From NCBI RefSeq assembly GCF_029889745.1, contig NZ_CP123639.1, positions 1,152,501-1,216,500 of the forward strand: 64,000 nt of DNA, read 5' to 3'. The notes under the pieces were generated by a model that saw nothing but the letters and a program-made list of their open reading frames with translations, ran no database searches and was not told the origin of the DNA. Positions 25,851 through 36,200 of this stretch are shown here, one piece after another (the stretch's first letter is position 1; the number at the start of each line of letters is the position of its first letter). This DNA is from Ligilactobacillus faecis (GTDB lineage Bacteria; Bacillota; Bacilli; Lactobacillales; Lactobacillaceae). Both the position numbers and the translations under genes were made by a program.

Positions 25851-26960
25851 ATGCGCAAAAGAATAATTCGATTGATCTTTGCATTTTTAGGGATCGGGGC
25901 TGGATATTCATTTTTACCAAGTTTATGGCGCATTTTGAATATCGACCAACCTGTTCTTTATAACGGGATCATCAATATGTTGATCGGTTTTAGCTTACTG
26001 ATGATCTGTTCATTTTTCTTGACTGAACCAGTCGAGGGGATCTTAAAAAAAGTTGAGGAGACGTTAGCTCGGCAAAAGACGGAGGTCATTATCTCAGAAA
26101 GTATCGCAATTATCGTCTCACTTGTGATCGCCGTTTTGATCTCAACGCTCTTTTGGCAATCATCGCTCTTTTTTGTCAATACGATCTTACCGGTGATCTT
26201 GATGATCGTTTTTGCTTATTTAGGGTGGTTTGTTGGACGGACGCGTTTGAGCGATCTACCTAAAATTTTTTCCACTAGAACCCGGAAAAAAGACAGTGAA
26301 AACAATAACGTTTTAGAACGAAAAGCCGGTGATAATTTTTATAAATACAAGTTGTTAGACACGAATATTTTGATCGATGGTCGGATCTATGATCTAGCTA
26401 AGACTGGCTTTTTAGAAGGAACTTTGATCGTCCCTAACTTTGTGTTGTATGAATTACAATATATTGCCGATTCGGGCGATAGCATCAAACGTGTTCGGGG
26501 GCGACGTGGTTTAGATATTTTAAATAAACTGCGCGACGAAAAGATCGTGCCAGTCGAGATGTATGAAGGTGATTTTGACGATATTCAAGAAGTCGATTCA
26601 AAATTGATCAAGTTAGCTAAAATGCTTGATGCGGTGATCGTTACAAATGACTACAATTTAAATAAAGTCAGTGAATTTCAAAATGTCAAAGTTTTAAACG
26701 TCAATGCTTTAGCTAAAGCATTGAAACCGCGTGTCATTCCAGGCGAACGCTTGAATGTCATGGTCATCAAAAACGGAACTGAAAGACAACAAGGGGTCGC
26801 TTACTTAGACGATGGGACGATGATCGTTGTTGAAGATGGACGTTACTATATGAATAAAACGATCGAAGTTGAAGTGACCTCGGCCTTGCAAACTGACGCT
26901 GGGCGAATGATCTTTGCCAAACCATACCATTCAAAGAAGAAACTCAAGGAAAAAAACTAA
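25851..26960 (+). CDS. yacL: PIN/TRAM-domain membrane protein YacL
   Basis: 369 residues: about four N-terminal membrane segments, a PIN-type nuclease-fold domain (LLDTNILIDGRIYDL, later VTNDYNLNKV with conserved Asp residues) and a C-terminal TRAM RNA-binding domain (ERLNVMVIKNGTERQQG). The conserved neighbourhood next to radA and gltX is typical of Firmicutes. Molecular function is not established; RNA cleavage is suggested by the PIN fold. AAAGGAA precedes the ATG. Confidence 0.88.
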   Translation: MRKRIIRLIFAFLGIGAGYSFLPSLWRILNIDQPVLYNGIINMLIGFSLLMICSFFLTEPVEGILKKVEETLARQKTEVIISESIAIIVSLVIAVLISTLFWQSSLFFVNTILPVILMIVFAYLGWFVGRTRLSDLPKIFSTRTRKKDSENNNVLERKAGDNFYKYKLLDTNILIDGRIYDLAKTGFLEGTLIVPNFVLYELQYIADSGDSIKRVRGRRGLDILNKLRDEKIVPVEMYEGDFDDIQEVDSKLIKLAKMLDAVIVTNDYNLNKVSEFQNVKVLNVNALAKALKPRVIPGERLNVMVIKNGTERQQGVAYLDDGTMIVVEDGRYYMNKTIEVEVTSALQTDAGRMIFAKPYHSKKKLKEKN

Positions 26961-27078
26961 GGAATTTCTAGCGTAGAGTTTATTTTTTAGCGTATCCAGT
27001 GTAAAATTGTAGAGTATCTATAAGAAGGGAACTAAAAGTTCTTTTAATTATCAAAATAATCAGAAAGAGGCGCTTAAT

Positions 27079-28569
27079 TTGGCAAAAGATAAGATTCGCG
27101 TGCGTTATGCTCCAAGTCCAACTGGACATTTGCATATCGGTAATGCTCGAACAGCTTTATTCAATTACTTGTTTGCACGGCATAACAAGGGAACATTTGT
27201 ATTACGGATCGAGGATACAGATACAAAGAGAAATATCGCTGACGGCGAAAAGAGTCAGATGGATAACTTAGCTTGGCTAGGGATCGATTGGGATGAAGGT
27301 CCAGACAAGCCAGGTAATTACGGTCCTTACCGTCAATCAGAACGTAAAGATATTTACCGTCCTTTGATCAATGAATTATTGGAAAAAGGTCTCGCGTATG
27401 AATCTTACATGACAGAAGAAGAACTCGAAGCGCAACGTGAAGAACAAAAAGCTCGTGGCGAAGCTCCACGCTATGTCTACGAATATGAAGGCATGAGCGA
27501 AGAAGAGATCAAAGAAGTTCAAGCTAAAGCTCAAGCTAAAGGCTTAAAGCCAGTCGTGCGGATCCGTTTACCACATGACAAAGTTTATGAATGGGACGAT
27601 ATCGTTAAAGGTAAAGTCAGCTTTAACTCTGATACGATCGGGGGCGACTTTGTCATCCAAAAACGCGACGGGATGCCGACATATAACTTTGCGGTCGTTG
27701 TTGATGATCACTTGATGGAGATCACACACGTTTTACGGGGCGATGATCATGTTGCTAATACGCCTAAACAATTAGCCGTCTATGAAGCTTTTGGCTGGCA
27801 AGCACCAGTTTTTGGACATATGTCCTTGATCATCAACTCTGAAACAGGTAAGAAACTTTCTAAGCGTGATGAAACAGTCTTACAATTTATCGAACAATAT
27901 CGTTCCCTTGGTTATTTACCAGAAGCGATGTTCAACTTTATCACTTTATTAGGTTGGTCTCCAGTAGGTGAGTCTGAGATCTTTTCTAAGAAAGACTTTA
28001 TCAAGATGTTTGATCCAAAACGTTTGAGCAAATCACCAGCTGCTTTTGATAGCAAGAAACTCGAATGGATCAACAATCAATACGTCAAAGCAGCAGATAG
28101 TGATGAGATCACTGATTCTTCTTTGAAACAATTGATCAAAGCTGAAAAGATCGCAAGTGATCCAGATGTCATGACGATCCAATGGGTCCGTCAATTAGTC
28201 AACTTGTATAAGCGTCAAATGTCTTATACAGGGCAATTAGCTGAGATGGCTGAGATCTTTTTCAATGAACCACCAGTTTTAGATGAAGCAGCCAAAGCGG
28301 AATTAGCTGATCCATCGGCGAAGGTCGTGTTAGATGAATTTGCTAAGCGAATGCAGACTTTACCGATCTTTGATGCAGTTTCGATCCAAGAAACGATCCG
28401 TAAGATCCAAAAAGAGACAGGCGTTCGTGGCCGAAAACTTTATATGCCGATCCGGATCGCAACGACCCGCGAGATGCATGGTCCAGAACTTGCACCTTCG
28501 ATCGAACTTTTAGGACGCAAAAAAGTTTTACGTCATTTAGAACAAACATTAACTGAAATGGAAGCTTAA
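27079..28569 (+). CDS. gltX: Glutamyl-tRNA synthetase
   Basis: Charges tRNA-Glu, and in most Firmicutes also tRNA-Gln for later amidation. The HIGH signature is in [17 protein letters not shown], and the KMSKS-type loop reads KKLSKRDE. 496 residues. TTG is the start codon, with AAAGAGG about 9 nt upstream. The upstream 118 bp contain no T-box sequence. It is followed by a terminator and then cysS, the usual order. Confidence 0.95.
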   Translation: MAKDKIRVRYAPSPTGHLHIGNARTALFNYLFARHNKGTFVLRIEDTDTKRNIADGEKSQMDNLAWLGIDWDEGPDKPGNYGPYRQSERKDIYRPLINELLEKGLAYESYMTEEELEAQREEQKARGEAPRYVYEYEGMSEEEIKEVQAKAQAKGLKPVVRIRLPHDKVYEWDDIVKGKVSFNSDTIGGDFVIQKRDGMPTYNFAVVVDDHLMEITHVLRGDDHVANTPKQLAVYEAFGWQAPVFGHMSLIINSETGKKLSKRDETVLQFIEQYRSLGYLPEAMFNFITLLGWSPVGESEIFSKKDFIKMFDPKRLSKSPAAFDSKKLEWINNQYVKAADSDEITDSSLKQLIKAEKIASDPDVMTIQWVRQLVNLYKRQMSYTGQLAEMAEIFFNEPPVLDEAAKAELADPSAKVVLDEFAKRMQTLPIFDAVSIQETIRKIQKETGVRGRKLYMPIRIATTREMHGPELAPSIELLGRKKVLRHLEQTLTEMEA

Positions 28570-28620
28570 TGTCATAAAGTAAAAGCTGCGATCAAAGACG
28601 TCAGTCTCCGCAAGGCAGCT

Positions 28621-28657
28621 AAAAAAAGAGCCGTACCCAAGGGAACAGCTCTTTTTT
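28621..28657 (+). terminator. Terminator between gltX and cysS
   Basis: Stem AAAAAGAGC / GCTCTTTTT with an inner CCC/GGG helix. Just before it, AGCTGC/GCAGCT (about 28581-28619) can form a further hairpin. No T-box consensus is seen. Confidence 0.75.
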
Positions 28658-28688
28658 ACTAAACAATGATTAAGAAGGGGGAATTATC

Positions 28689-30098
28689 ATGATCCAGATC
28701 TATAATACTCTGACGAATAAAAAAGAAGAATTTCATCCGCAAGTTCCAGGTAAAGTCAGTATGTATGTTTGTGGACCGACTGTTTATAACTATATCCATA
28801 TTGGCAATGCCCGCTCGGCGATCGCTTTTGATACAGTTAGGCGCTATTTAGAATATCGTGGCTATGTTGTTGATTATGTATCTAATTTTACCGATGTTGA
28901 CGATAAGATCATCAAAGCTAGCCAAGAAACAGGTCTAAGTGTCAAAGAACTTACCGATAAGTATATTGCAGCTTTTTACGCTGATATTTCAGCTTTGAAT
29001 ATCAAAAAAGCAACTAAAAATCCACGGGTGATGGAAACGATGGATGATATCATCGCCTTTGTCAAAGCTTTAGTTGCAAAAGGTTATGCTTATGAAGTGG
29101 CAGGCGATGTCTATTTTAGAGCACGAAAATTCAAAGATTACGGTAAGCTTTCAGGGCAAGCACTAGATGAACTTGAATTAGGTGCTAGTCAACGTGTAAC
29201 TGCTTTAGATCAAGGGAAAAAAGAAGATCCTTTAGATTTTGCCTTATGGAAAAAAGCTAAACCAGGTGAGATCGCTTGGGAGTCTCCTTGGGGTCTAGGG
29301 CGTCCAGGGTGGCATATCGAATGTTCAGTGATGGCTACGAAATACTTAGGTGAAACGATCGATATCCATGCCGGTGGTCAAGATCTGGAATTTCCGCATC
29401 ATGAAAATGAGATCGCCCAAAGTGAAGCTAAAACAGGGCAAAAATTCGCTAACTATTGGATGCATAACGGATTTGTCACGATCGGACAAGATGATGAAAA
29501 GATGAGTAAATCGCTTGGAAATTTTGTGACGGTCCATGAACTTGTCAAAACGCTTGATCCGCAGATCATTCGTTTTTTGATGGCTACGACGCAATATCGA
29601 CGTCCGATCCGTTATAGTCAAGCTAATCTTGCAGACGCGACTGCTAATTTGAATAAATTGAAGACCGCTTTTCAAAATGCAAGTTATCGTCTTAAAGATG
29701 CCACTGAAACGCCACTTGAAAAAGATGTCGAAGCCGAATTTTTAGCACATCAAGCTGCTTTTGTAGAAGCAATGGACGACGATTTCAATACCCAAAATGG
29801 GATCACGGTTTTATATGAGATCGCTAAGCAATTAAACGTCTATGCGACTAAAACTGAAGTCAGTGCAGAAACGTTGCGCTATCTTTTAGCGAATTTTGCG
29901 CAGTTAGCTACGATCTTTGGGATCAAATTAGAAGAAGCTGATTTAGATGATGAAAAAATCGCTATCTTGATCGCTAAAAGAGATCAAGCACGAGCTAAAC
30001 GTGATTTTGCTACAAGCGATGCGATCAGAGATCAGTTGAAAGAACAAGGGATCATTTTAGAAGATACACCTCAAGGAACAAGGTGGAAGAGAGAATAA
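28689..30098 (+). CDS. cysS: Cysteinyl-tRNA synthetase
   Basis: Class I synthetase for tRNA-Cys. HIGH motif in [11 protein letters not shown], zinc ligands including Cys in VCGPTVYNY and the CSVM segment with HHENE, KMSKS in [11 protein letters not shown]. 469 residues. AAGGGGG lies about 8 nt before the ATG. The next gene begins 2 bp after its stop, so cysS-mrnC-rlmB-yacP is one operon. Confidence 0.95.
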   Translation: MIQIYNTLTNKKEEFHPQVPGKVSMYVCGPTVYNYIHIGNARSAIAFDTVRRYLEYRGYVVDYVSNFTDVDDKIIKASQETGLSVKELTDKYIAAFYADISALNIKKATKNPRVMETMDDIIAFVKALVAKGYAYEVAGDVYFRARKFKDYGKLSGQALDELELGASQRVTALDQGKKEDPLDFALWKKAKPGEIAWESPWGLGRPGWHIECSVMATKYLGETIDIHAGGQDLEFPHHENEIAQSEAKTGQKFANYWMHNGFVTIGQDDEKMSKSLGNFVTVHELVKTLDPQIIRFLMATTQYRRPIRYSQANLADATANLNKLKTAFQNASYRLKDATETPLEKDVEAEFLAHQAAFVEAMDDDFNTQNGITVLYEIAKQLNVYATKTEVSAETLRYLLANFAQLATIFGIKLEEADLDDEKIAILIAKRDQARAKRDFATSDAIRDQLKEQGIILEDTPQGTRWKRE

Positions 30099-30100
30099 TT

Positions 30101-30499
30101 ATGACAGCAGATTACCGACAAATGAATGGGATCGCACTAGCCTATATCGGCGATGCGATCTATGAAGTTTATATCCGAGATCACCTTTTAGCTCAAGGAA
30201 TGACCAAACCAACGCGCTTGCATCATCGGGCTACCCATTATGTTTCGGCGAAAGCGCAAGCGATGTTGATCAAAAAAATGGAAGAACAAGCTTTGTTGAC
30301 ACCAGAAGAACAAGAATATTTCAAACGTGGGCGCAATGCTAAAAGCTATACTTCAGCTAAAAATACTTCGGTCGTGACTTATCGGATCTCGACTGGCTTT
30401 GAAGCATTATTTGGTTATTTGTATTTGAGTGGACAAAAAGAGCGGTTAGATGAGTTAGCCACTTGGTGTATCAAAACTGTCGAGGAAGGAGAAAAATAA
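30101..30499 (+). CDS. mrnC: Mini-ribonuclease III
   Basis: RNase III catalytic domain without dsRNA-binding domain; in Bacillus it matures 23S rRNA. The N-terminus has the catalytic block [21 protein letters not shown]-type residues (Asp in YIGDAIYE), and the C-terminal half the second acidic site. 132 residues. A GTG inside cysS is in frame, but this ATG follows AGAGA closely and gives the family N-terminus. Its stop overlaps the rlmB start by one base (TAATG). Confidence 0.9.
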   Translation: MTADYRQMNGIALAYIGDAIYEVYIRDHLLAQGMTKPTRLHHRATHYVSAKAQAMLIKKMEEQALLTPEEQEYFKRGRNAKSYTSAKNTSVVTYRISTGFEALFGYLYLSGQKERLDELATWCIKTVEEGEK

Positions 30500-31239
30500 T
30501 GGCACAAAATGAAGATTTCGTGATCGGACGTCATCCGGCTTTAGCTGCTTTAAAAAGCAAGCAAGCTGTCAATAAAGTCTTTATCCAAAGTGGACTCAAA
30601 GCAGATGCTCTAAAAGAGATCAGTGCTTTAGCAAAGAAAAAAGATGTGATCGTCAATCAAGTTCCTAAAGCTAAGTTAGATCTATTAGCCGATGGTCAAA
30701 ATCATCAAGGAGTCGTTTTAGCTGTAGCAGCGTATGAATATGCTAGCTTAGACCAATTATTTGAACAGGCTGAAAAGAAGGGTGAAGATCCGTTCTTTAT
30801 CATTTTAGATGGGATCGAGGATCCACATAATCTCGGCTCGATCATGCGAACTGCTGATGCTGCTGGGATCCATGGGATCATCATTCCTAAACGTCGTGCA
30901 GTACAGTTGACTGCGACAGTAGCTAAAACATCGACGGGAGCGATCGAATATGTGCCTGTCTGTCGTGTAACTAATTTAGTTCAGACGGTAGAAGAGTTGA
31001 AAAAACGTGGCTTATGGGTCTTTGGAACAGATATGCACGGAACTGATTTTAGAAAATGGAGTGCCAAAGGACCGACAGCGTTAGTGATTGGAAATGAAGG
31101 TAAGGGGATCGCGCCTTTATTAAAGAAAAAATGTGATGAGATGCTCACGATCCCGATGGTCGGGCATGTGCAAAGTTTAAATGCTAGCGTTGCTGCTAGT
31201 TTGTTGATCTATCAAGGTTTTACTTCAAGAGGCAATTAA
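30499..31239 (+). CDS. rlmB: 23S rRNA (guanosine-2'-O)-methyltransferase RlmB
   Basis: SPOUT-class (trefoil-knot) methyltransferase using SAM. N-terminal substrate-binding domain (IGRHPALAALKS), then motif 1 LDGIEDPHNLGSIMRTAD, motif 2 VIGNEGKGIAP and motif 3 IPMVGHVQSLNASVAAS. 246 residues. GAGGAAGGAG is placed before the ATG within the end of mrnC. In Firmicutes this locus can also act on other 23S positions; specificity is inferred. Confidence 0.92.
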   Translation: MAQNEDFVIGRHPALAALKSKQAVNKVFIQSGLKADALKEISALAKKKDVIVNQVPKAKLDLLADGQNHQGVVLAVAAYEYASLDQLFEQAEKKGEDPFFIILDGIEDPHNLGSIMRTADAAGIHGIIIPKRRAVQLTATVAKTSTGAIEYVPVCRVTNLVQTVEELKKRGLWVFGTDMHGTDFRKWSAKGPTALVIGNEGKGIAPLLKKKCDEMLTIPMVGHVQSLNASVAASLLIYQGFTSRGN

Positions 31240-31240
31240 A

Positions 31241-31765
31241 ATGAAACAGCAGATCTTATTAGTCGATGCCTATAATATGATCGGGCATTGGCCAGAATTA
31301 GAACGGTTAAAAAAAGCTGATCAACTCGAAGCAGCCCGTGATAAGCTGTTACACATTTTATCTGCTTACCATAAGCAAGTAAATGCGCGGATCATCGTTG
31401 CTTTTGATGCAATGTATGTGCCAGGACTTGGCCAAAGCTATGAACGTTATGGTTTAGAGATCGTTTGGACTGATGAAGGTCAGACGGCTGATAGCTATAT
31501 CGAACGCTTGGCAGGACAGTTGCAAACGCGCCTGACACAAGTTACAGTTGCGACAAGTGACGGAGCCGAACAATGGGCTGTCTTTTCCCAAGGAGCTTTA
31601 CGTAAACCTGCGTGGGAGCTTTATCAAGATATCAAGCGAGCTAAACAAGAGGTCCACGAAGCAACGCGGACATATCAAGATCAGGCCTTAGTGCGACGAT
31701 CACCTTTTGATGAGGAACAACTCAAAGAGTTAGCTAAATTAAGAGATGAACTTTCAAATAACTAA
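31241..31765 (+). CDS. yacP: NYN-domain endoribonuclease YacP/Rae1
   Basis: 174 residues with the NYN/PIN-like fold: LLVDAYNMIGHWPEL at the start and conserved acidic residues in VAFDAMYVPG, VWTDEGQTADSYIE and VATSDGAEQ. In Bacillus subtilis the homologue Rae1 cleaves mRNA on the ribosome. It starts 1 bp after rlmB and is the last gene of the operon. Confidence 0.88.
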   Translation: MKQQILLVDAYNMIGHWPELERLKKADQLEAARDKLLHILSAYHKQVNARIIVAFDAMYVPGLGQSYERYGLEIVWTDEGQTADSYIERLAGQLQTRLTQVTVATSDGAEQWAVFSQGALRKPAWELYQDIKRAKQEVHEATRTYQDQALVRRSPFDEEQLKELAKLRDELSNN

Positions 31766-31768
31766 CTA

Positions 31769-31797
31769 AAAAGCCTTGGCGTTTTGCCAAGGCTTTT
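31769..31797. terminator. Bidirectional terminator, yacP and AraC-type gene
   Basis: Perfect 12-bp stem AAAAGCCTTGGC / GCCAAGGCTTTT, 5-nt loop, poly-T on both strands. Confidence 0.92.
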
Positions 31798-32970
31798 TTA
31801 ATCAAGTAAAGTTGCAGTTTGCTGATATTGTTTTGGGGTCTGACCAACTAATTTTTTAAAGACACGTGAGAAGTGAGAGGCGTCTGCAAAACCTAAAGTA
31901 TAGGCAACTTCATTTGTCGTAACGTTTGATTTGAGCATTAGTTTTGCTTCTGAGATCTTCCGGTCAGTAATAAAATCTTGGACAGTTGAACCAAGTTCTG
32001 CTTTAAAGAGAGAACGCAGTTTAGATTCACTGATATTGAATTGATGTGCTAGTTCTTTGACTTTAAGCGGACGATACATATTGGTATTAATGTATTGAAC
32101 GATCGAAGTTATCAACGGTGATAGATGTTTAGATGAAACTTCGTTAACTTCGTTTGTGTAATAAACGATCGCGGCATCGCGAACTTGTAAGATCTCATCT
32201 AAAGTCGTACTCAATTCTGTTTTTTTGATAAAAAGATCACGGCTACTATAAGCTGTGATGATATCCATTCCAAGTTCGATCCCCGTTTGGGATAATTTTT
32301 CAAAAACAACGATCGAATAATTTTTTTCAGAGCGTAAAGAATCACCAGTAACTGCAGGTACAACGCCATTACTTAATTTAAAGACCATATCACGTAATTT
32401 ATTAACATCGCCGTTGCGGACATAGTCTAAGATCTTATGTTCATATAAATATAGGTACATATTAGAATCGAAATTTTGAGAAATAAGGTATTCGATCCGT
32501 TGGTCAGTGATCTCAGTCGAATATTTTTTAGCATCAAAATGCACTTTATCAGTCATTAGGTCTTTGATCTCACCAGAAAAGAAATAATGGACCATGATCA
32601 AAATATCTCGGAGCTCACTGGTTGAAAAAAGTGGTAACTCTTCTAAGTAGGTATAGAGTAGCTCTTGGTCGCGGGGACTGACTTTTAATTTTTTCATATC
32701 TTTATTAAAGAACGTTTTGTTAATATGATTACACTTGAATGGTCCAAAAAGAATATGAAAATTCTCAAAGTTATAGAGTAAAAACATATCGTTCAATTCG
32801 CCACTGATAAAATTGAATAGTTCGTGAGATTCAAGGGCATCATGTAAAATATTCTCGTAGTCACTAAAGAGTACGGTCGTTCGATTTGAACGATACTCTT
32901 CGATTATTTCTAAATTTTCATCAAAAACGATGATCGGTAATCTAAGGCAAATATGCAAAGATTTGATCAT
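31798..32970 (-). CDS. AraC-family transcriptional regulator
   Basis: 390 residues; the last 100 form two helix-turn-helix motifs of the AraC/XylS type (VKELAHQFNISESKLRSLF and TNEVAYTLGFADASHFSRVF). The long N-terminal part has no recognisable sugar-binding motif. Two ATGs are possible; this one has AGAGG 6 nt upstream, while the ATG five codons earlier has only a distant GGGG. It is divergent from the giant adhesin gene and may control it (inference from position). Confidence 0.85.
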   Translation of the reverse strand: MIKSLHICLRLPIIVFDENLEIIEEYRSNRTTVLFSDYENILHDALESHELFNFISGELNDMFLLYNFENFHILFGPFKCNHINKTFFNKDMKKLKVSPRDQELLYTYLEELPLFSTSELRDILIMVHYFFSGEIKDLMTDKVHFDAKKYSTEITDQRIEYLISQNFDSNMYLYLYEHKILDYVRNGDVNKLRDMVFKLSNGVVPAVTGDSLRSEKNYSIVVFEKLSQTGIELGMDIITAYSSRDLFIKKTELSTTLDEILQVRDAAIVYYTNEVNEVSSKHLSPLITSIVQYINTNMYRPLKVKELAHQFNISESKLRSLFKAELGSTVQDFITDRKISEAKLMLKSNVTTNEVAYTLGFADASHFSRVFKKLVGQTPKQYQQTATLLD

Positions 32971-33152
32971 TTTTAGCCTCTTCATAATAGATTAGGACCC
33001 CTTTGATAATAAACTAATTAAAATAAAATATTACAAAATCTCCTCGTAATTATTATAACTTTTTTAAAACTATCAATACTAACTATTTGTTTAAAAAGTC
33101 AAAAAGTATTGAAATATTCAATTTTTAAAATTTATTATAAATCGTTTTATAC

Positions 33153-33201
33153 AATTTATGCGGAAATATACATTTTGGCATAAATTTATTTATAATATAC
33201 T
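33153..33201 (+). promoter_or_regulatory. Adhesin promoter with 9-bp inverted repeat
   Basis: A -10 region TATAATATACT lies at 33191-33201, with TTGGCA at 33175-33180 as a poorly spaced -35. An inverted repeat AATTTATGC (33153-33161) / GCATAAATT (33178-33186) overlaps the -35 region and is a candidate operator. Confidence 0.5.
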
Positions 33202-33243
33202 TTATTTGAGTTCGATATCAATTTAGAAAAAGGAGAGTAATAC

Positions 33244-36200
33244 ATGGTTTCAAAAAATAATAAAGATCTGTATATTCAGAAATCTGCTAACCGGGCTTCT
33301 AAATATACGATCAAAAAGTTAAGTATCGGTGTAACTTCCGTTCTGGTAGGGACGACCTTTTTCCTCGGTTCCGCTACAGGCGCAAGTGCTTCCGAACAGA
33401 TAACTGAACAACAAACAGCGATCGTTAAGTCAGCTGATCAAACTTCCACAGACGCTGATCAACAGTCACTAAAAAATGAAGCTGAAGCATCAACTTCCAC
33501 AGAATCTTCCACTACTGATGCAACAAAGGCTTCCGATGTGACTGAAACTTCCACAGACGCTCAAACAGAAACAGCTGCTGAAACGTCATCAACTTCCACA
33601 AAATCTTCCACAGATGACACTAGCTCAGCAGAAGGATCCTCCGCAAGCAAAGAAAATGAAAATACGCAAGTAGACAACAACACACAAGATAATACTGATG
33701 TTGAAAAAGAATCAACAACTGAGTCTACATTATCCACTAATGATGAAGCAAAATCAGCTGTAAGTCAAGTAAATACTGCGAATACAGTTGAGTCAAATGC
33801 TCAAACAGAAGAAAATAAAGAAGCCACACCAGTTGCAACCTTTAGAGCGGCAACAGTAACCGAAAATGATAGTACTTCCACAACTGTCAATAACTGGACT
33901 GGACTTATCAATGCTTTGAATAATAGTCGCTACCAAACGATCAACGTTGACGGGACGATCAGCGCAAGGGGAACAGGTACTGTTTATGGTAATAACCGTA
34001 GTGTTGTCATCAAAGGTGCTAATCAAAATTCAGGGATCAATTTTGGTTCGACACCGTTAGTAGCTAACGGAAATTGGAACTTAACGTTTGAAAACTTGAA
34101 TTTAACAACAACAAGTGCTGACGGTACGGTAACTTTTGGTAACACTTATGGTACAAGTACTGTAACTTATAAAGATGTAAGGCATTCTGGTGCTTCACTT
34201 TATGGTGGTAGCGGAAATGCTAATGTTGTGATCGATGGAACAACGACTTCAACGGTTTCTTCTGCAAGTAAACCAACAGTTAACACATATAAGAAAAACG
34301 GAAATGATGCAAACATCTGGGGTGCTAAGTCAGTAACAGTTGCAAATGGAGCTAACTTTACGCTCAACCGTTCTGCGATCGGTGATGGTATCAACTTACC
34401 AGATGGTTCTACAGTTCGTGTTGGTGATAACGCAACGATGACCGTTAACATGAACACAAATAACGCTACAGATAGTGCGCGTTATCATGATGCTGGGATC
34501 TTCATGTTGAATGGTGGTAACTTCTTGACTGGACGTAACTCAACTGTCAATATGAACACAAGCATCGGTCAAGCTGTTTCGATCGGGGCTGATCGTCCAG
34601 CAATCGGAATTACAGATAGCGATCGTTTTGGCGGTTATGGTGCTCGCTCAAGAAATGACGGCCCAACAGCGGTAACGTTTGGCGAATATTCGACCTTTAA
34701 CTTTGCTGGACGCGATGGCCTCATTTTAGGTAACAATGCTAACTTTACATCTGGTGAATACTCTAACGTTCATTTCCAAAATAATGGACGTGGGGTCGCT
34801 TTAGATCTAGCTAACAACTCAAACATCGTGATCTCTAAGCACTCAAATACTTTATTTGAATCAAAAGGTAAGACAGGTACGTCCGGTAGTTATGACGGTT
34901 ATAACTATATTGGTGTCAATGAAGGTGGTAATATCACGATCGATGAATATGCTACTTTCCGTGTGATCCTGACGGGCCGTGGTGATAATCCATGGGATGA
35001 TGTTATTTCTTTAGATTCACAAAATGCTAATACAGCAGCAGCGTTTACTTCTAAAAAAGGTGCTGTTGTTGATATTCGTGATGATAACACAAACTTTTAT
35101 GCCGAATTGATCTCGTTCCCATTAGGGGCAGCCAAATCTGTTATCGATATTCAAGACCCGCTCTACCTTAACTTAGAGCGCTTTTCCAATGGCGGGGCTG
35201 TAACTGGTTGGATGCCAGTCGGTGGTTTGAATATTAAAGATACAGGTCCTAAATTTAATGCAAACTTGGTTTATATGGCGGGAACAAAAGGTACCTTCAG
35301 AGTTTCAGGGACTGATTATGTTGTTTATCAGAAAGTTAAGCGGGGTGATAATAAGCAACCCGCGGATTTGATCTGGTTAAATATTAATTCGGCAAACTTT
35401 GATAAAGATGGATTTAGATCTAGAAACAAGTATGATAATGGGGTAAATCCAGACTTATCGATCAGTGGTATTGGATTGACTGCTGGTGTAGCTGCTAATA
35501 ATATTTACGAACAAGGAGATGTGAGTCCAGATGTCCAACGGGGAAACAATGGTGTAGCACCATATTATGGTCTTTCTACCATGCGTGCTTCTCATCAGAT
35601 CTGGTTCCCTCATACGACGGAGACTCAAGCGGCTGGTCAACATCAAAACGTGATCAAATATGTTTACGAAGATGGTACAGAGGCAGCACCAACAGTCACG
35701 CAAACAGTTGATTTGACACGCGATATCACTCTTGATCTGACTCCAGAACAAATCAAGAGTGTTAAGGAGTACGGAGCTACCCATACTGCAGATCAGATCT
35801 TAGATTATATCAAGAATTTATATATTGTTTCTAAAGATAGCGGTTGGCAAGTTGCAAATGGTGTCAACACGAAGACGGCGTATGATGCTGTAGCTACACC
35901 AGAATTAGCTGGTTACACAGCAAGCATCCAATCAACGAACGCAAATGGTGTAAAGGTCGGTGGTGATGCTTCTTCGATCCATGCAACATTGGATATGCCA
36001 AACGATTCAGTTGTTGAAAATGGTCAATTGAGTGAAGCTTACAAGAACAATGGTGGCGTTGCGGTAATGCCAGCTAACTACGAAACAGTTGTTGTTTATA
36101 AGAAAGTAGTTCAAAACCAACCTGTGACGATCATTTACCAGGATAAGACTGAAAACAACAAAGTTTTGGATACTGATAAACTTGAAGGTAAGCCAGGAAC

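Noticed and set aside
26961-27078. T-box leader before gltX
   Set aside because: No T-box core sequence, no specifier-like stem and no terminator between it and the gene.
28570-28688. T-box leader before cysS
   Set aside because: Hairpins are present, but they are explained by the gltX terminator; the T-box consensus is absent.
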